Source: Tethya wilhelma (lineage: Eukaryota > Porifera > Demospongiae > Tethyida > Tethyidae). Taken from it: a stretch of DNA of 64,000 nt. The position numbers and the translations under genes are program-made. The stretch's first letter is position 1. Each line of letters begins with the position of its first letter. A model generated the notes under the pieces. It was not told the origin of the DNA, did no database searches, and was given only the letters and a program-made list of their open reading frames with translations. Where the stretch lies: NCBI GenBank assembly GCA_964030475.1, contig CAXIPT010000003.1, positions 6,826,511-6,890,510 of the forward strand, in the 5' to 3' direction. Positions 30,184 to 40,953 of this stretch are shown here, piece after piece.

Positions 30184-31589
30184 TTAACTGTCCATTTTTC
30201 TTGCAGTCTTGAACTCTTTCCTTTCTTTCCTGACACATGATCCTTTCGAAGCTTGCTTCTTGTCTCGCTGCCGGCGATTACAGAACCACATGCGAACAAA
30301 ATCCTTCTCGATACGAAAGTGGTCTGCAATCTGCTGCAGTTCGTTTTGGTTAGGCTTCTTCTTCTTGTGAAATTCTCCTTCTAACAGGTCACATATTACA
30401 TCATCTAAAATACATCTTTTTTGTTTGCATTTTGGGCTTATACTTGTCATTAAATCTACGGTGATTTCTTTAATTTTCTCCTCACTCAAATTCAAAGCTT
30501 TCGATGAGTCCCTCAACCACTCCTCAATGCCTAATTTGATTAATCTTACCGTTTCTAGTGGTAGCTCACCAGCTTCAAATTTTACAAGTGTGTCTTGACT
30601 GAATGGAATACCATAGCGAATACACACTTGCTGCACGTCATCAGCTCGAATGTAGCCCAACGGCTTTGTTCGCTTGGATTTAAAAGTCGAAGCAAACTGT
30701 TTGTATTTTTCAGCTTCCTTGGCTTTTTCACTTGAAAACTCTGTTTCCACTTCGGAATCCACCGTCCGTTGGATGTCCGGGGCGTCGACATATCCCTCAG
30801 TAACAAGTGTGTAGGTCCTAGTGCTCATGAAGTTGGAACAGCTACGCCGTGCACAGTGCTGCTTCTTTTTTCCTGGTCCACCAAATTTTGGCATATCGAG
30901 GCAAAATGAGCAGGTGCCACAATCCTCCCGCAAACACCCCGTACATTGACCACAGCGACGCCTTCTCTTTTTCCCCATCAGTGCAGAGTAAACATGTGCA
31001 CGATGTGGAGGAGTAAGAGCTAGTAGATCTGTTGCTGGTGGCTGTATAGTATACCCTTCTTCTACTGCTGCAGCTGCGATTGGTAAAGGCATGTTTTGAT
31101 CAGTTGCCGAAAGTGGTTTTGATGAAGCTACTTCGAGTCTTGTCGTCACTTGATTGACTGGAATGGGTCGTACTATATTGGGCGAACCTCGGCCACTAAA
31201 CGCTGCTGAGCTGGGAATGCTTGGTGTCATATAATTTGATTGAGGTAGGACTTGCTGGAAAGGAAAATCATTCTGTTGACATCCCTGTCCTTGATGTCCA
31301 AGACCACCATACTGTGCTTGGTGGTGTAACTGTCGATGGTGAAGATGGTAGTTGCCGTCCTGCTGTAACATGACTGGTGGTTGAAGTTGATGAATTGGCG
31401 GAGCTTGAGTGTGTGTGGATGATGGTGATTGAATTGATTGCAGAGGAGGCATTGGAGGAGATAACGACAGGGGCGGTACGTTTGTGGCGAACTGATAAAA
31501 TGATTGATCGGGTGGGTCAAAGTTGAACTCCATTGCTGCTGAGTATGGAGGGACCGCTAATGTAGCTATTATCGAGTGGACAGTTGGAT
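30184..31589 (-). CDS. CXXC zinc finger - POU-specific - POU homeodomain fusion transcription factor
   Basis: From Met at 31533 there are 449 residues; the frame is open upstream to an acceptor (CATATAG, exon edge 31589), so a 5' exon may exist. Residues 1-185 are Pro/Gln/Ser-rich. 188-232 form a CXXC finger with all eight cysteines (RRCGQCTGCLREDCGTCSFC) and the DMPKFGG and KKKQHC signatures of the type that binds unmethylated CpG. 272-343 match a POU-specific domain (KYKQFASTFKSKRTKPLG, FSQDTLVKFEAGEL, LGIEEWL). 368-427 match a POU homeodomain with RMWFCNRRQRDKK, including the POU-typical Cys after WF. A basic tail ends the protein. The predicted role is a nuclear DNA-binding regulator reading both CpG context and an octamer-like site. 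Everything from 30184 to 31589 is one exon. A divergent POU gene lies upstream. Confidence 0.9.
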
Positions 31590-32847
31590 CTATATGAATA
31601 ATAAGTGATTCTACAATTATGAAAATGAAAATAAAATATGTGAATTACTTTAGCAAAGTAAGTCATACTCTCTGACTAGATACACCCACAGCCTGGTATA
31701 CTGAAGTTTGATGTTTTCAGCCCGAACTGTTAAACAGTACTGAGGTCTAGATCTGATGATACATGCTGTGCACAGTATACTGAGGTCTGATACATGCCGT
31801 GCGGCCCCAGCCGTGGTACGTAGTACATGTACATTATAATTGCATGCATCATGTGTGTACAAACTAACTATAGGCTCCAAAAGCTATGATCATAAGCCCA
31901 TAAGCGCACAACGGGTATGACAGTACAAGGACAGCACATGAGTATCAGCATACCAGGTTACTGCAAAAGACAAGTAATAAGCCATATGTACAGCCCTCAA
32001 ATTAATCAGTATATTATGTCTGTCACTGGAATTTTGGTCCTGAAATTTTTCGGTCCCCTGAACCATTTTTTCCAAAAAATTTGCTTGAATGTTTTGTCAC
32101 CCCTCGACCTCTGAAAACTGCCAAATCTATCATAATTAATTTTTGTACACGCAAAAATCATAACCATGTAATTCTCTTCGGTACAGATCTAGATGATCTT
32201 CAAAGGTGCTACTGTAAAATATCAATAATTTAGTATACCTTTTTCACGGTCCTAAAAGATCATTACATCAGGTTTTCACACAACAGACAGCTGCAATTCA
32301 CGGCGTACATTTCACAAGACAACAAGAAAACAATTATTTCTAACGATGTGTCTAGAGAGCCGGCAGTCCGTATACTTTCCTATTGCTTTTGTATTGCAGA
32401 GTTACGTAATATACAGTATCCGGATTCTGCCGGTGCTGTATTAAAGAACCGGCACCATTGACTGCAATATATTTAGCTTTAGTTTACGGAGCCGGTGCAG
32501 TAGACACAGCGTATTTCTAAACCTAGCTGTTCAATTTGTGCTCGTGCAGTAACCGCGAAAAGTTCTAATTAAACCATGAATATCATTAAAGCACATGCAC
32601 GTATAATGTACACTTGAACATACATATCAAGTGTCTGGTAATGTTAGAGGAGGGGTATAGAATTTCACATGCAGGCTACTTCTGTATATACCAAATGACC
32701 AAATTGTACCTGCTGATTCTACCAGGCTAATCAAGCGACCCTGATAGTGACATTACGGTAAGATAGTGAACAGTAGTGGATATTCATACGTTGTATCACG
32801 GGTATGAAGGTCATCCAGGCACACTAGCTGTTAATAAATTATTGTAG
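31590..32847. promoter_or_regulatory. shared intergenic region between divergent POU genes
   Basis: About 1.25 kb between the first seen exon of the CXXC-POU gene (minus) and the first candidate exon of the second POU gene (plus). No repeats of the families seen elsewhere were recognised and no long open frames. It probably holds both promoters and unseen 5' exons. I could not point to specific TATA or initiator elements. Confidence 0.35.
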
Positions 32848-32922
32848 GCTCAGACTCTGACCCTACATCCACCGATGATGATCACCACGAGGCATCTGAA
32901 TCAACTGATGAAGAGAGTAATG
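32848..32922 (+). CDS. candidate acidic exon upstream of the second POU gene
   Basis: Bounded by ATTGTAG and a weaker donor AATG|GTTTGT. The open frame codes SDSDPTSTDDDHHEASESTD and a few more acidic residues. Acidic Ser-rich segments are common in transcription factors, but phase continuity to the next exon (33553 region) could not be shown, so assignment to this gene is a guess. Confidence 0.3.
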
Positions 32923-33475
32923 GTTTGTTTTAATCAACATACAACTAGCAGTGATCATGAGAACCATGCATGCATGGCCACGTGAAAAAACCAAGACTGA
33001 CTGAGGAGTAATGAAAGGTAGCTATTATACATGTACATGTATATGGATCTACTGTAATTGTATGTAACAAGAGCTGCTGACACTAATACTGCAATTATGT
33101 TTCTTTTTTTCTTTATCCATGATCTCATGCACTAAGAATTCAAAATGATTGTTCAGGTCTAAATCATTCTATACCTGGATTGAGAACTTAATTAAACAAT
33201 TCTATGATCAGTAAAATTGTCATTATATAAATAATTTATAACATTATGTTGAGAGGGAAATAATTATTTCAAAATAACAAAACACAACAAAACTTGATTA
33301 AGAGTAATAACATGCAGTACTAAACGTGGAAGTCCTTAAACAAATTACAAACCATATATACTTATCGTTTCTTAGGTGTGGATGCCTTGACATGTTTTTA
33401 CCTACACGGAAAAATGGCAGAAAGGACAGCATATTGTGAGTGAACTTCTCAATCTTTTGTTATTTAACCCTCATG

Positions 33476-33538
33476 CACACACCCACCCACACCCACACCC
33501 ACACCCACACACACACTGCACACACACACACACACACA
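33476..33538 (+). repeat. (CA)n / (CCCACA)n tract before an exon
   Basis: ACACCC and CA units just upstream of the acceptor of the exon that begins near 33553. Confidence 0.85.
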
Positions 33539-33552
33539 CCTGATGCTCGTAG

Positions 33553-34748
33553 TGTTTCTTTCCTGCCCCAGTGCAGTGGTGTAGAGTCCTTGACCTCACA
33601 GAGACATTCTTCTCCTGAAGCTCACGTTTCTCCCAGCTCGAAGTGTTTCTCCCCTGTGCCTGCCCCGGATAGTGGTGAATCATTAGTCTCTCCTGTGGAA
33701 ACCTCTCTCGACATCACTTTGTGCCAACAGAATCCTGATGTTGTCATCCCAGTGTCGGATCTGAGCCCAGCTGATGTGGATTCTCCGGTGTTTTTTTATG
33801 AGGCAAATAACACCCTGCACTGCACGGTACCGGTGTCTGTGTGGATCGTCGATCGAGATGGTACCTTCAGTCGAAGGTAAGTGCTGTTCACTCTAGTGAT
33901 CTGAGCATAAATTTGCCTACAGTTTTGTTGCAATTTCTTCTAGTTCCAAGTTATCATAATTTCATCACTGTTCATCAAACTGATTCTTGTTCTGTTTTTT
34001 CTTCGGAAAGTCTGTTAGTACTGATATCTCTTGCATGCAGTGCTGCTGACCTACTTTTTTGCTTTTGGTGCTCTCTCTGATTGCAGGTCTGACTCTCTTC
34101 AGGCGCTAGCAACTAGTAGCTACTAACTGGTGTCCTTTTTTTGCCCTGCTGTTCTTCACACGTTTCTCTCTGATTTTTTTTCAACTTTTCTCAATGACAT
34201 GTGGAAACGTTCATTTCAAATATATACGGAAAATTTACGCGAAATTGACCTAGAGCTAAAGACTGCTTTGTCTGTCTGTGTCGTATGTCTTTCACGCATT
34301 TCAGCATCATGTCAATGGCAGCTAGCTCGCAGACACCGCGAGCTGCCATTGACACAACTAAAGGCTCTGTTGAAACTGACAAAGAACTAGAAACCATGAT
34401 GAATCCGGAGTACCACCAGCAAGCAGCAACAGTGAACTATACATCACCGCCCCTTCAGTTGCCGACACAAATAACGAGCCCTGCTCTATGTCGCATCCCT
34501 CCTATCTTCCCTCCTCTTTGGACCATTCCAACACCAATTGAAAGCAATGGGGACATGAGATCTCCGAACATATACCATTCTCCGATGGTGAGCAACTTCC
34601 CAACATCTCCAGCCGGCTACCATCCAGTCATCCAAAGTCCTCACGCTCACAGGACCATTCTGCAAGGCCAGCACCCAGATCCCTGTTTGCGCTCGCAAGA
34701 GGTGAAGAAGCTCGAAGAGTTTGCGCACACTTTCAAAATACGAAGAAT
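33553..34748 (+). CDS. second POU-family transcription factor, cut by an assembly gap inside the POU domain
   Basis: Exon 33553(or 33572)-33876 ends at CGAAG|GTAAGTG and joins in frame (2+1) to the exon starting at 34305 after CATTTCAG. The first exon is Ser/Pro-rich (SPSSKCFSPVPAP, ISVSDLSPAD-like blocks). The second exon gives about 148 residues rich in Pro/Ser/Tyr and ends KKLEEFAHTFKIRR, which is the conserved opening of a POU-specific domain (EEFAxxFKxRR). The next base is the N at 34749 and the sequence after it shows no POU coding, so the rest of the POU domain and the homeodomain lie in the gap or were misassembled. An alternative start is Met at 34309 within the second exon. Class (I, III, VI) cannot be decided from this fragment. 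Confidence 0.75.
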
Positions 34749-34749
34749 N
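34749..34749. other. assembly gap (single N) truncating a POU gene
   Basis: Coding similarity stops exactly here. Other single-N gaps: 27053, 35317, 41100, 47360, 55914; longer gap 61486-61742. Confidence 0.95.
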
Positions 34750-34999
34750 CTCTTAATTCAGTGTCTGTGATGCATGCCCATGGCCTGCCGTATATCCCTC
34801 ATGTAGTTGTGGAAATATCATAGATCTAGAAGTTCTTTAGTTGTATATGAACCTTAACACTTTTTTTCTTTTTTGCGTTTCCCATCATTCCACATTAAAG
34901 TTTTAAGCTAAAAACAAAAGTATGTATAGGTTTTTGGGAAGTTTTCATGTGGTGGGCTCACCATGTTTAATAGTGATAAAGATATATGTATATACCATA

Positions 35000-35317
35000 C
35001 CACATTAAGGTTACACAAGTAGTAAAAATTTCAAAAAAATAAGTAGTGTAGGAATGGGCAGTGCGGTAAAAAGTATTGGAACAAGGTGATGTCTCAATTT
35101 CGGCACATGACTACTTCATTTTAATCTTGATCCGGATCCTCAGTGTTGTAAATCCAATGAACTGTACAATAGTACCACAGCTTATTATTGCATTTTCAAT
35201 TTCAGTTCCTACTAATCAGTTGGCTAAGTAGTGGACTATATAGATTGCTGGCCAGGCAAAAGTTGGGTATAAAAAATGAAGTAGTCATGTGCCGAAATTG
35301 AGACATCACCTTGTTCN

Positions 35318-35412
<95 letters not shown>

Positions 35413-35795
35413 GGAATTTGGAATCTCAATTTCGGCACATGACTGCTTCATATTTTGTGCCCAAGTCTTGGCTGGTATTAATCTAATCCTGCAGGCTCTA
35501 CTTTATTCCACTTTTTAGCCAAATGAATCTAAATAAGATTGGCAAGAATTTGAACCATTAATGTGATAAAAGTTAATGTGATACTGATTAACTATTCAAG
35601 TACAGATCATTGTTTGAACCATTTACAACAGTAATAGCTATGCACAAGGGATAAAAAATGAAAATGAAGTAGTCATGTGCCGAAATTGAGACCATTCCTT
35701 GTTCCAATACTTTTTAATGCACAGCCCATTCCTACACTACTTATTTTTTTGAAATTTTTACTACTTGTTATAGTTACATGACCCTTAAGTGGGGG
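35000..35795 (+). mobile_element. long inverted-repeat element interrupted by a (GT)n tract
   Basis: About 110 bases near 35005-35125 (AGTAGTAAAAATTTC, TAGGAATGGGCAG, AAAAAGTATTGGAACAAGG, TCAATTTCGGCACATGACTA) are inverted at 35650-35790. The CTCAATTTCGGCACATGACT block recurs at 35290 (inverted) and 35428, so smaller copies are nested. N at 35317 and (GT)n at 35318-35410 lie inside. A related, more diverged element is at 53140-53470. Confidence 0.75.
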
Positions 35796-36137
35796 GGCAC
35801 TCGATGCATGGTCGACTTACGGGCATGCAACTATTTTGTTTATCATTGACCCCCGTGACCCCTAGCTACTCTATTGTCACCTCCACCCAGCCAGTAACCT
35901 TTAAAAAAACTTTGGTTGCTAGGCAATGGGAAACAAGTATGCTTGCTCTAAGTGTTTGTTGAGCCATCAATCTATGCAAGCGGTCTATACTCAGACATGT
36001 ATTATGTACATGTACTCAACTGTTGTCAACTCAAGCCCATGTCATTTTCCTCTTTTTTTCTATAAGGCAAGAGCCTATATCAGATGCTCAGACCCCATTT
36101 GTGTGTGGCAAAGTATTTTAAAATTCTGCTTATCTTT
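35318..36137 (+). repeat. 820-bp duplicated block, copy 1 (copy 2 at 41101-41931)
   Basis: Both copies start directly after an N with a long (GT)n tract followed by TTGGAATTTGGAATCTC and stay nearly identical up to CTGCTTATCTTTA. Copy 2 has a short extra palindromic insertion (GGTCGAGTGCCGCACACTTA region near 41594) relative to copy 1. No gene inside; the 60-140-codon frames present in both are not recognisable proteins. Confidence 0.85.
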
Positions 36138-36460
36138 ACTATTGTAGTGGGATAACCTGCAACCTCAACCTGCTCAGACACTGCATTTTTTTGTTTGTTG
36201 TTATTTTGTAGGCCTCGTAAGAAGCCCAGAAGCATTCAGTGACTTCATTGCTAATGCCCTAGTTCAGGACCAACAATGTACTCAATCAAGTGTGTCTTAT
36301 ATATTTCCAGGTTAATATAAATTTGTGATTAATGAACAGACACCAAGGTACCTAACCTTAGGTTGCATACTGGGTAAATTGCTCTATAATTATACCATGC
36401 AGTAATCATGAATCGTGAGCTTGAGGATACATAGTAAATCTACAACCAATGTGGTCACTA

Positions 36461-36693
36461 AAGTCCATCTGGTTTGAGAATGCCGGTAGAAAAACTTAAT
36501 AACTTTCTAAATATCCAACTGATTTCAAAATTTCAAGCACCATTGGAAAGCGCTCGATCTTCCCGTCCTTTTGGTTGCTTTTTCAGCTTTCTACACCTTA
36601 CCAATCAAAAGTTAGCTATTTTGCCCATAGAAAAAGTATGGTTATGAATCTCATTAATTCACTTCCGGCGGCATTCTCAAACCAGATCGACTT
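36461..36693 (+). mobile_element. MITE with TA target (AAGTCCATCTGGTTTGAGAA ends)
   Basis: AAGTCCATCTGGTTTGAGAATGCCGG is inverted at the right end with few mismatches; TA flanks both sides (36459-36460, 36694-36695). Partial copies are at 39626-39684, 40793-40953 and 41985-42174. Confidence 0.85.
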
Positions 36694-36989
36694 TAGTGAT
36701 GATCTGATTAGATATGTCTTTGTTTGCAAGATATTGCTACTGAACAATACATGATTTATGACTATAAACCAGATATTACGTACTGTCATGCGCATGCATA
36801 GGTAACTGAGTTTCTGTTAACAAAAATTTGCTTATGATATATACCAAAACAGCAAGCTTAAGAAGAGTATTGAGTGTTCTTGCTTACTATTTTTACCTAA
36901 GTAAGTCAGCAGCCCCCCAGCTCTTTCTGTCAAGAGAAACATTCATCTTTCAGTCAATTCTATATAACGCACACTAACAAATAGGCATG

Positions 36990-37250
36990 ATTAGCAGGTG
37001 TGGCCTCGAAGCTTATAGCGCTCAGAGAGGCTGAAAAGGTTCAAATCGCAGGAACTATATACAGGGTTGTTTTTTGTTGTTTTTTTTCTAATGCTACGTT
37101 TATTTTTTTTTTAGATAATCTCGATTATTTTACCTTGGTATGCTGCTTTGGAAGCCTGCAGCCGTTCTTTTGGAACAAACACACAGACAGACAGAGCTAG
37201 ACAAAATGACTACCATCTTGCTGCACATGTGCACCAAGGGTTAAATATAG
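36990..37250 (-). repeat. GTAGTCGTTTTGTCTG repeat family, inverted copy
   Basis: Reverse complement shows ACCCTTGGTGCACATGTGC, GGTAGTCATTTTGTC, GAGGCTT-like and AGGCCACACC words in the same order as the copy at 42335-42600. Confidence 0.65.
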
Positions 37251-37264
37251 GTAGCTAGTATTTT

Positions 37265-38520
37265 AAAGTATGACGGGAGGAAACAAACTGGGGGTATACC
37301 TTTTTTTAACACAAATGGGAAGGTCTTCTATTAGAGGTTATCTGCCTTGTTTTTCAGGGCCTGTTGGACTCTCCAGCAAGAGCTATTCACTTTCGCGTTC
37401 TTTCCCGGGAACCCAAAAAGCATCACATGGTAGCAGTGACTGCAGCTTGTGAAGGCTAATGGTCGTCAGACTCGGATATCATTACTGTAATTTTGGTAGT
37501 CGTTTTGTCTGTCTGTCTGTTCCATCGAAATCTCAAGAAAGGCAGCTCTAGCAACAAAATTAATGGTACTTACGTTCATAACTCTGAATGATCTTGTAAA
37601 CATATATTTTTTGCTTTCCAAACACTCTAGTTGCTGAGATTTGAGGCTTTTGTGCTTCTTTTAGCTCTTAGCTTCGAGGCCACACCTACTGATTTAGTGT
37701 GCGTTATCTAGAATTTGTGTTGAATAGAAGTGCAGAGATTCAGTCACGGCTGCTGTTGCTGTTAGTCATTGTTGTTTGGCAAGACGCACAGGAGTTGGCC
37801 TGCTTTCTATGTAAGCATATTGGGCATGCATAAATTTTTACATAATTGTAACTAATTGTTAGCAAATGCATCAGTGGTTCTAGCTATAATAATGATTATA
37901 ATCATACACTCTTTTACAGAATGTATGCATAATATTAAACTGTGCTGGCTAGTTGAGTGTGCTGTGGCTTATGCACCTTGGTGCTTTCATTTGAATGATG
38001 TAATGCCACACCCAACTGGCCGTCTTGCGCACCCCCTGACTTGCACTTCACTGTGCACGTGTTGCTTGTGACGCATTTTGAGATCGTTAACTAAACATGT
38101 GCCCGCGCCTGGCTCTAAGAGCGATGATGTAATACCAGGCGCTGAGACATACACTGTAGTCGACCGTGCCCACTGATATGTGGACTGCACGTGCATACTA
38201 AACACGTCAACTTACGTCAAAGCTTAAGGTACCTCCCAGATCCTAATGATATTAATAACTAAGTACTCAAGCTAAGCGTGCACATGTGCGCTCGAGCTAT
38301 AACTATAACTGCACCCACAATTGCGCAATATGACGTATTGCCAAAATAATTAATTATTAAACAACTCAGCAAGACGTACACCGTGAACAAGAAAGAGCGA
38401 CCTTTCTTTTTCAAGTTGAGAGAAGCCAAAGGAGACAATTTACAGGGTATGTTTGATCTTCTTTGGCACTTTTTTACTTGAAATCATGAGATTCTATATA
38501 AATTTAGCTAGCTAGCTATA
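37265..38520 (+). repeat. diverged segmental repeat, copy B (copy A at 4845-6200)
   Basis: Collinear with copy A. It lacks the 597-bp element of copy A (uninterrupted target at about 38118-38130) but carries a GTAGTCGTTTTGTCTG-family insertion between CATTACTGTAATTT (37490) and ATTTGAATGATGTAATG (37989). Confidence 0.8.
37492..37990 (+). mobile_element. GTAGTCGTTTTGTCTG-family insertion with a demonstrable empty site
   Basis: Copy A reads straight through CATTACTGCAATTTGAATGATG near 5062-5083, whereas here about 490 bases are inserted, beginning TGGTAGTCGTTTTGTC and ending CACCTTGGTGCTTTC. ATTT (or AT) may be the duplicated target. This fixes the boundaries of the family, of which pieces recur at 16.8, 18.1, 42.3 and 55.9 kb. 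Confidence 0.75.
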
Positions 38521-38577
38521 GTATCATTGGCCTATAACAATTTGTATTTCGTTTTCAATTTCTAAATTGGCCAGCCC

Positions 38578-38686
38578 TTTTGGTACCCTTGGATCTTTGT
38601 TCTTCACCACCACTGTTTTTTGAGGAGCTGCATAGTGATTGGGCACTTGTGAAGACATCTGAATGCACATTACGTTTAGCTATCTC
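38578..38686 (-). pseudogene. fragment of a second copy of the Mutator-like transposase
   Basis: Nearly identical to 12890-12997 over about 108 bases, coding (minus) part of the Ser/Lys-rich region near the C-terminus (SAQSLCSSSKNSGGEEQRSK). Flanks differ, so it is a stray fragment. Confidence 0.85.
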
Positions 38687-39089
38687 CCCAAAGTTATGAA
38701 CTTAAAGCTTCTGTCACTTTTCACTAGTAGTATTTTAAAAATGGACTCTTATTGTAGTTTATATGTCGGCCATTCCCTGTGGACAGACACTTGCCTACAT
38801 ACACATCCATCCATGTATGCATCCATATACATGGATGTGTATATAGGCAAGTATGTGTTTGTTATGGTGGCTGTCAATTAAATACCATTGTTAATCCCCA
38901 CCTTGTACTCTTGAAAAGGCTCATGTTTTCAATCCAAGTCATGTCTCTGTATATTGTCTACATGGCTATACCCACGCAAAAAGACTCCAGTTGAATATGC
39001 ACCAATACCCATCAATAGCCTCAATACCAAGTGAATATCTTATAAGAGATGGTATGTATCCATGTATTGTAAATCTGTCTTCTCCATCT

Positions 39090-39600
39090 CCATCCCTCTA
39101 TGTACAGTTTGAAAGAAGTTTGTGCCAAGTCCAGGAGAGCAGCAGAGAGCTTTAACTGGAGGCTCAGTTGGAGCAGCAAATTGCTCTTAAGAGTTCATAG
39201 ACTTGAGGAGGACTGCTCTTCAATTAGAGTACGATCTTGTACCCACACTCCCTGTGTGTCATGTAGTGTTATTGCAGTTTGTTTGCTCTTAGGACAAGTT
39301 GGAGGTGTAGCAGAATAAGACTTCAGGGTTCTCCCCAGGATGGTTGATCAGAGTGGTGCCAGAGAAAACATCAAAGCATTCTTGTGGCTTTAATGCAGAT
39401 CTTCATCTCTGACTGTTGAACAGACCAACTATGACTTAGAGAGAGGAGAGAGGAAGGCGGTGAGGATGTGTGCAGCTCTTGTATAGGGTGTGTGAAATGG
39501 ACTATCGATTGATGTGGTTCAACCTTTATTGTGTGTACAGGGCTATGATGTCATCCCTTGGGGATTTTGAAATGAAGTTAAATCATGTGAGTAGAAAGCT
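39090..39600 (+). pseudogene. possible decayed coiled-coil gene fragments
   Basis: TACAG-bounded stretches near 39108-39160 (ERSLCQVQESSREL, then a stop) and 39541-39588 (AMMSSLGDFEMKLNH before GTGAGTAG) look exon-like, with a QTNYDLERGERKAVRMCAAL block between (39420-39485) that ends in a stop. Glu/Gln/Leu-rich composition hints at a coiled coil. Weak. Confidence 0.25.
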
Positions 39601-39790
39601 AATGATTCAGTAGTTGTGTGTGAAGTCCATCTGGTTTGAGAAATGCTGGCAGAAAAAAATCGAATAACTTTCTTATTATCTAAAGGTCGGTATTTCCTGG
39701 TGTGTCACGTAAAAATTATTCATGCGCAGATAAGCAAGAGCACAACGTATCAAACGTAAATTTGGACAAGTCTTCTAAAAAAAATTAAAA

Positions 39791-40562
39791 ATGGCAGAAA
39801 GTTCCAGAATTAGAGTAGCTGTCCTCAAGAGCCATTGTGCCAGTCTAGAGGACCATGGTGTCCCTCTCTCTGTTTGTATCCAAATGGATCAACTTGGACT
39901 GAAGCTATTGGATGCTCAATGGACTGCTAGATTCTCAAAGGGTGGATTTTCTGTGTCTTTCTTTTGGCCAGCCCTGGGTAGCAGTAAACCAGTGAAGAAA
40001 TGTAAGCCCAGAAGTAAGAAGTCTAAGAAAAATACCCAACAAGAGAGTGCAACCTGACACACCTGAGAGCCCTGTCAGTGTATTGTCATCTCAGAGAGAA
40101 AGAACAGAGCCTGTTGACAAAGTTAAGATTCCAACAAATGCCCACCAGAGTCCATTATCCAAAATTGAAAAGCTAGCGACTCAAAATTCCTCCACTGACT
40201 GTTGTACTATCTCTCAGCAAACACCAAATCTGTCTCGGTGCAAGGATGTATCATTTGAGCAACGCGACAACACTCCTGGGGTGAAGTATCAAAAGCCAAA
40301 CTCACAAGATAGTAAATGGATACCAGTGGTTAGAAGGAAAAACAGACCCAGGCTGAAAGAAATCAAGAATTCTAGTGAAAATGATAGCAGTGATTCAGAA
40401 GTAGATATTTCTTGCTCTAGACTGGTACAATATGACACTCGCAATAGAGTACCCGGACTGCTGATCCATCGGAGAGGACCTCCTACCTGGACCCCAATCA
40501 AACCATCGAAGAGCATATCTCCAGTTGCCTCCAGGACTAGATCTAAAACTCAAACTACATAA
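39791..40562 (+). CDS. retroposon-like ORF, two frames (paralogue of 3-230)
   Basis: Frame 1 (39791-40057) starts MAESSRIRVAVLKSHCASLE and holds a compact block FSVSFFWPALGSSKP followed by a Lys-rich stretch. Frame 2 (about 40047-40562) continues at +1 with Ser/Pro/Thr-rich sequence, WIPVVRRKNRPRL, SCSRLVQYD and a C-terminus VASRTRSKTQTT. The two frames overlap by about ten bases, so either a one-base indel or a frameshift joins them. 3' UTR and (TAA)n tail (40666-40692) match the copy at the window start. A basic, low-complexity protein with a simple-repeat-tailed transcript suggests a gag/ORF1-like protein of a retroelement. No reverse transcriptase follows. Confidence 0.5.
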
Positions 40563-40659
40563 TCACTTGAATTTGACTATTAGTTTCATCTGTATGTTTT
40601 GTTCTGGCTGTCAGTTAACTCTGACAGACCATCAGTATACACTGTTGTGTACTGTAAAG

Positions 40660-40694
<35 letters not shown>

Positions 40695-40792
40695 TCTGTG
40701 TCAATGCGTTGCGTTGCATTGCGTTGCCAAAATATGAAATACTATTATGCAACGCAACACCGGATATTGTGAACCCGCCTTAACCTACAAAA

Positions 40793-40953
40793 TTTCAAGC
40801 ACCGTTGGAAAGTTCTTGTTCTTCCGTTCTTTTGGTTGCTTTTTTAGATTCCTACACCTTACCAGTCAAAAGTTAGCTATTTTGCCCCATGTGAAAAGTA
40901 TCATATGAATCTCATTGTTTCACCTCTTGCGGCCTTCTCAAACCAGATTAACT
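40793..40953 (+). mobile_element. partial AAGTCC-family MITE
   Basis: Shares AAAATTTCAAGCACCGTTGG, CTACACCTTACCAGTCAAAA and a right end TTCTCAAACCAGATTAACT with the element at 36461. The left TIR is missing. Confidence 0.75.

Noticed and set aside
33375..33440. Exon between the acidic exon and the POU exon (GTGTGGATGCC... before GTGAGTG)
   Set aside because: It has good splice sites and continues the phase from 32922, but no acceptor at 33540-33600 joins it in frame without a stop, so I did not include it in the gene model.
34191..34397. Minus-strand ORF over the second POU gene exon
   Set aside because: It is the antisense of a splice-supported coding exon and has no domain signature.
35202..35518. 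Long His/Thr- or Cys/Val-repeat ORFs
   Set aside because: They are translations of the (GT)n/(CA)n tract and its flanks; the same applies to frames at 41018-41301, 33440, 26357, 26945 and 42338.
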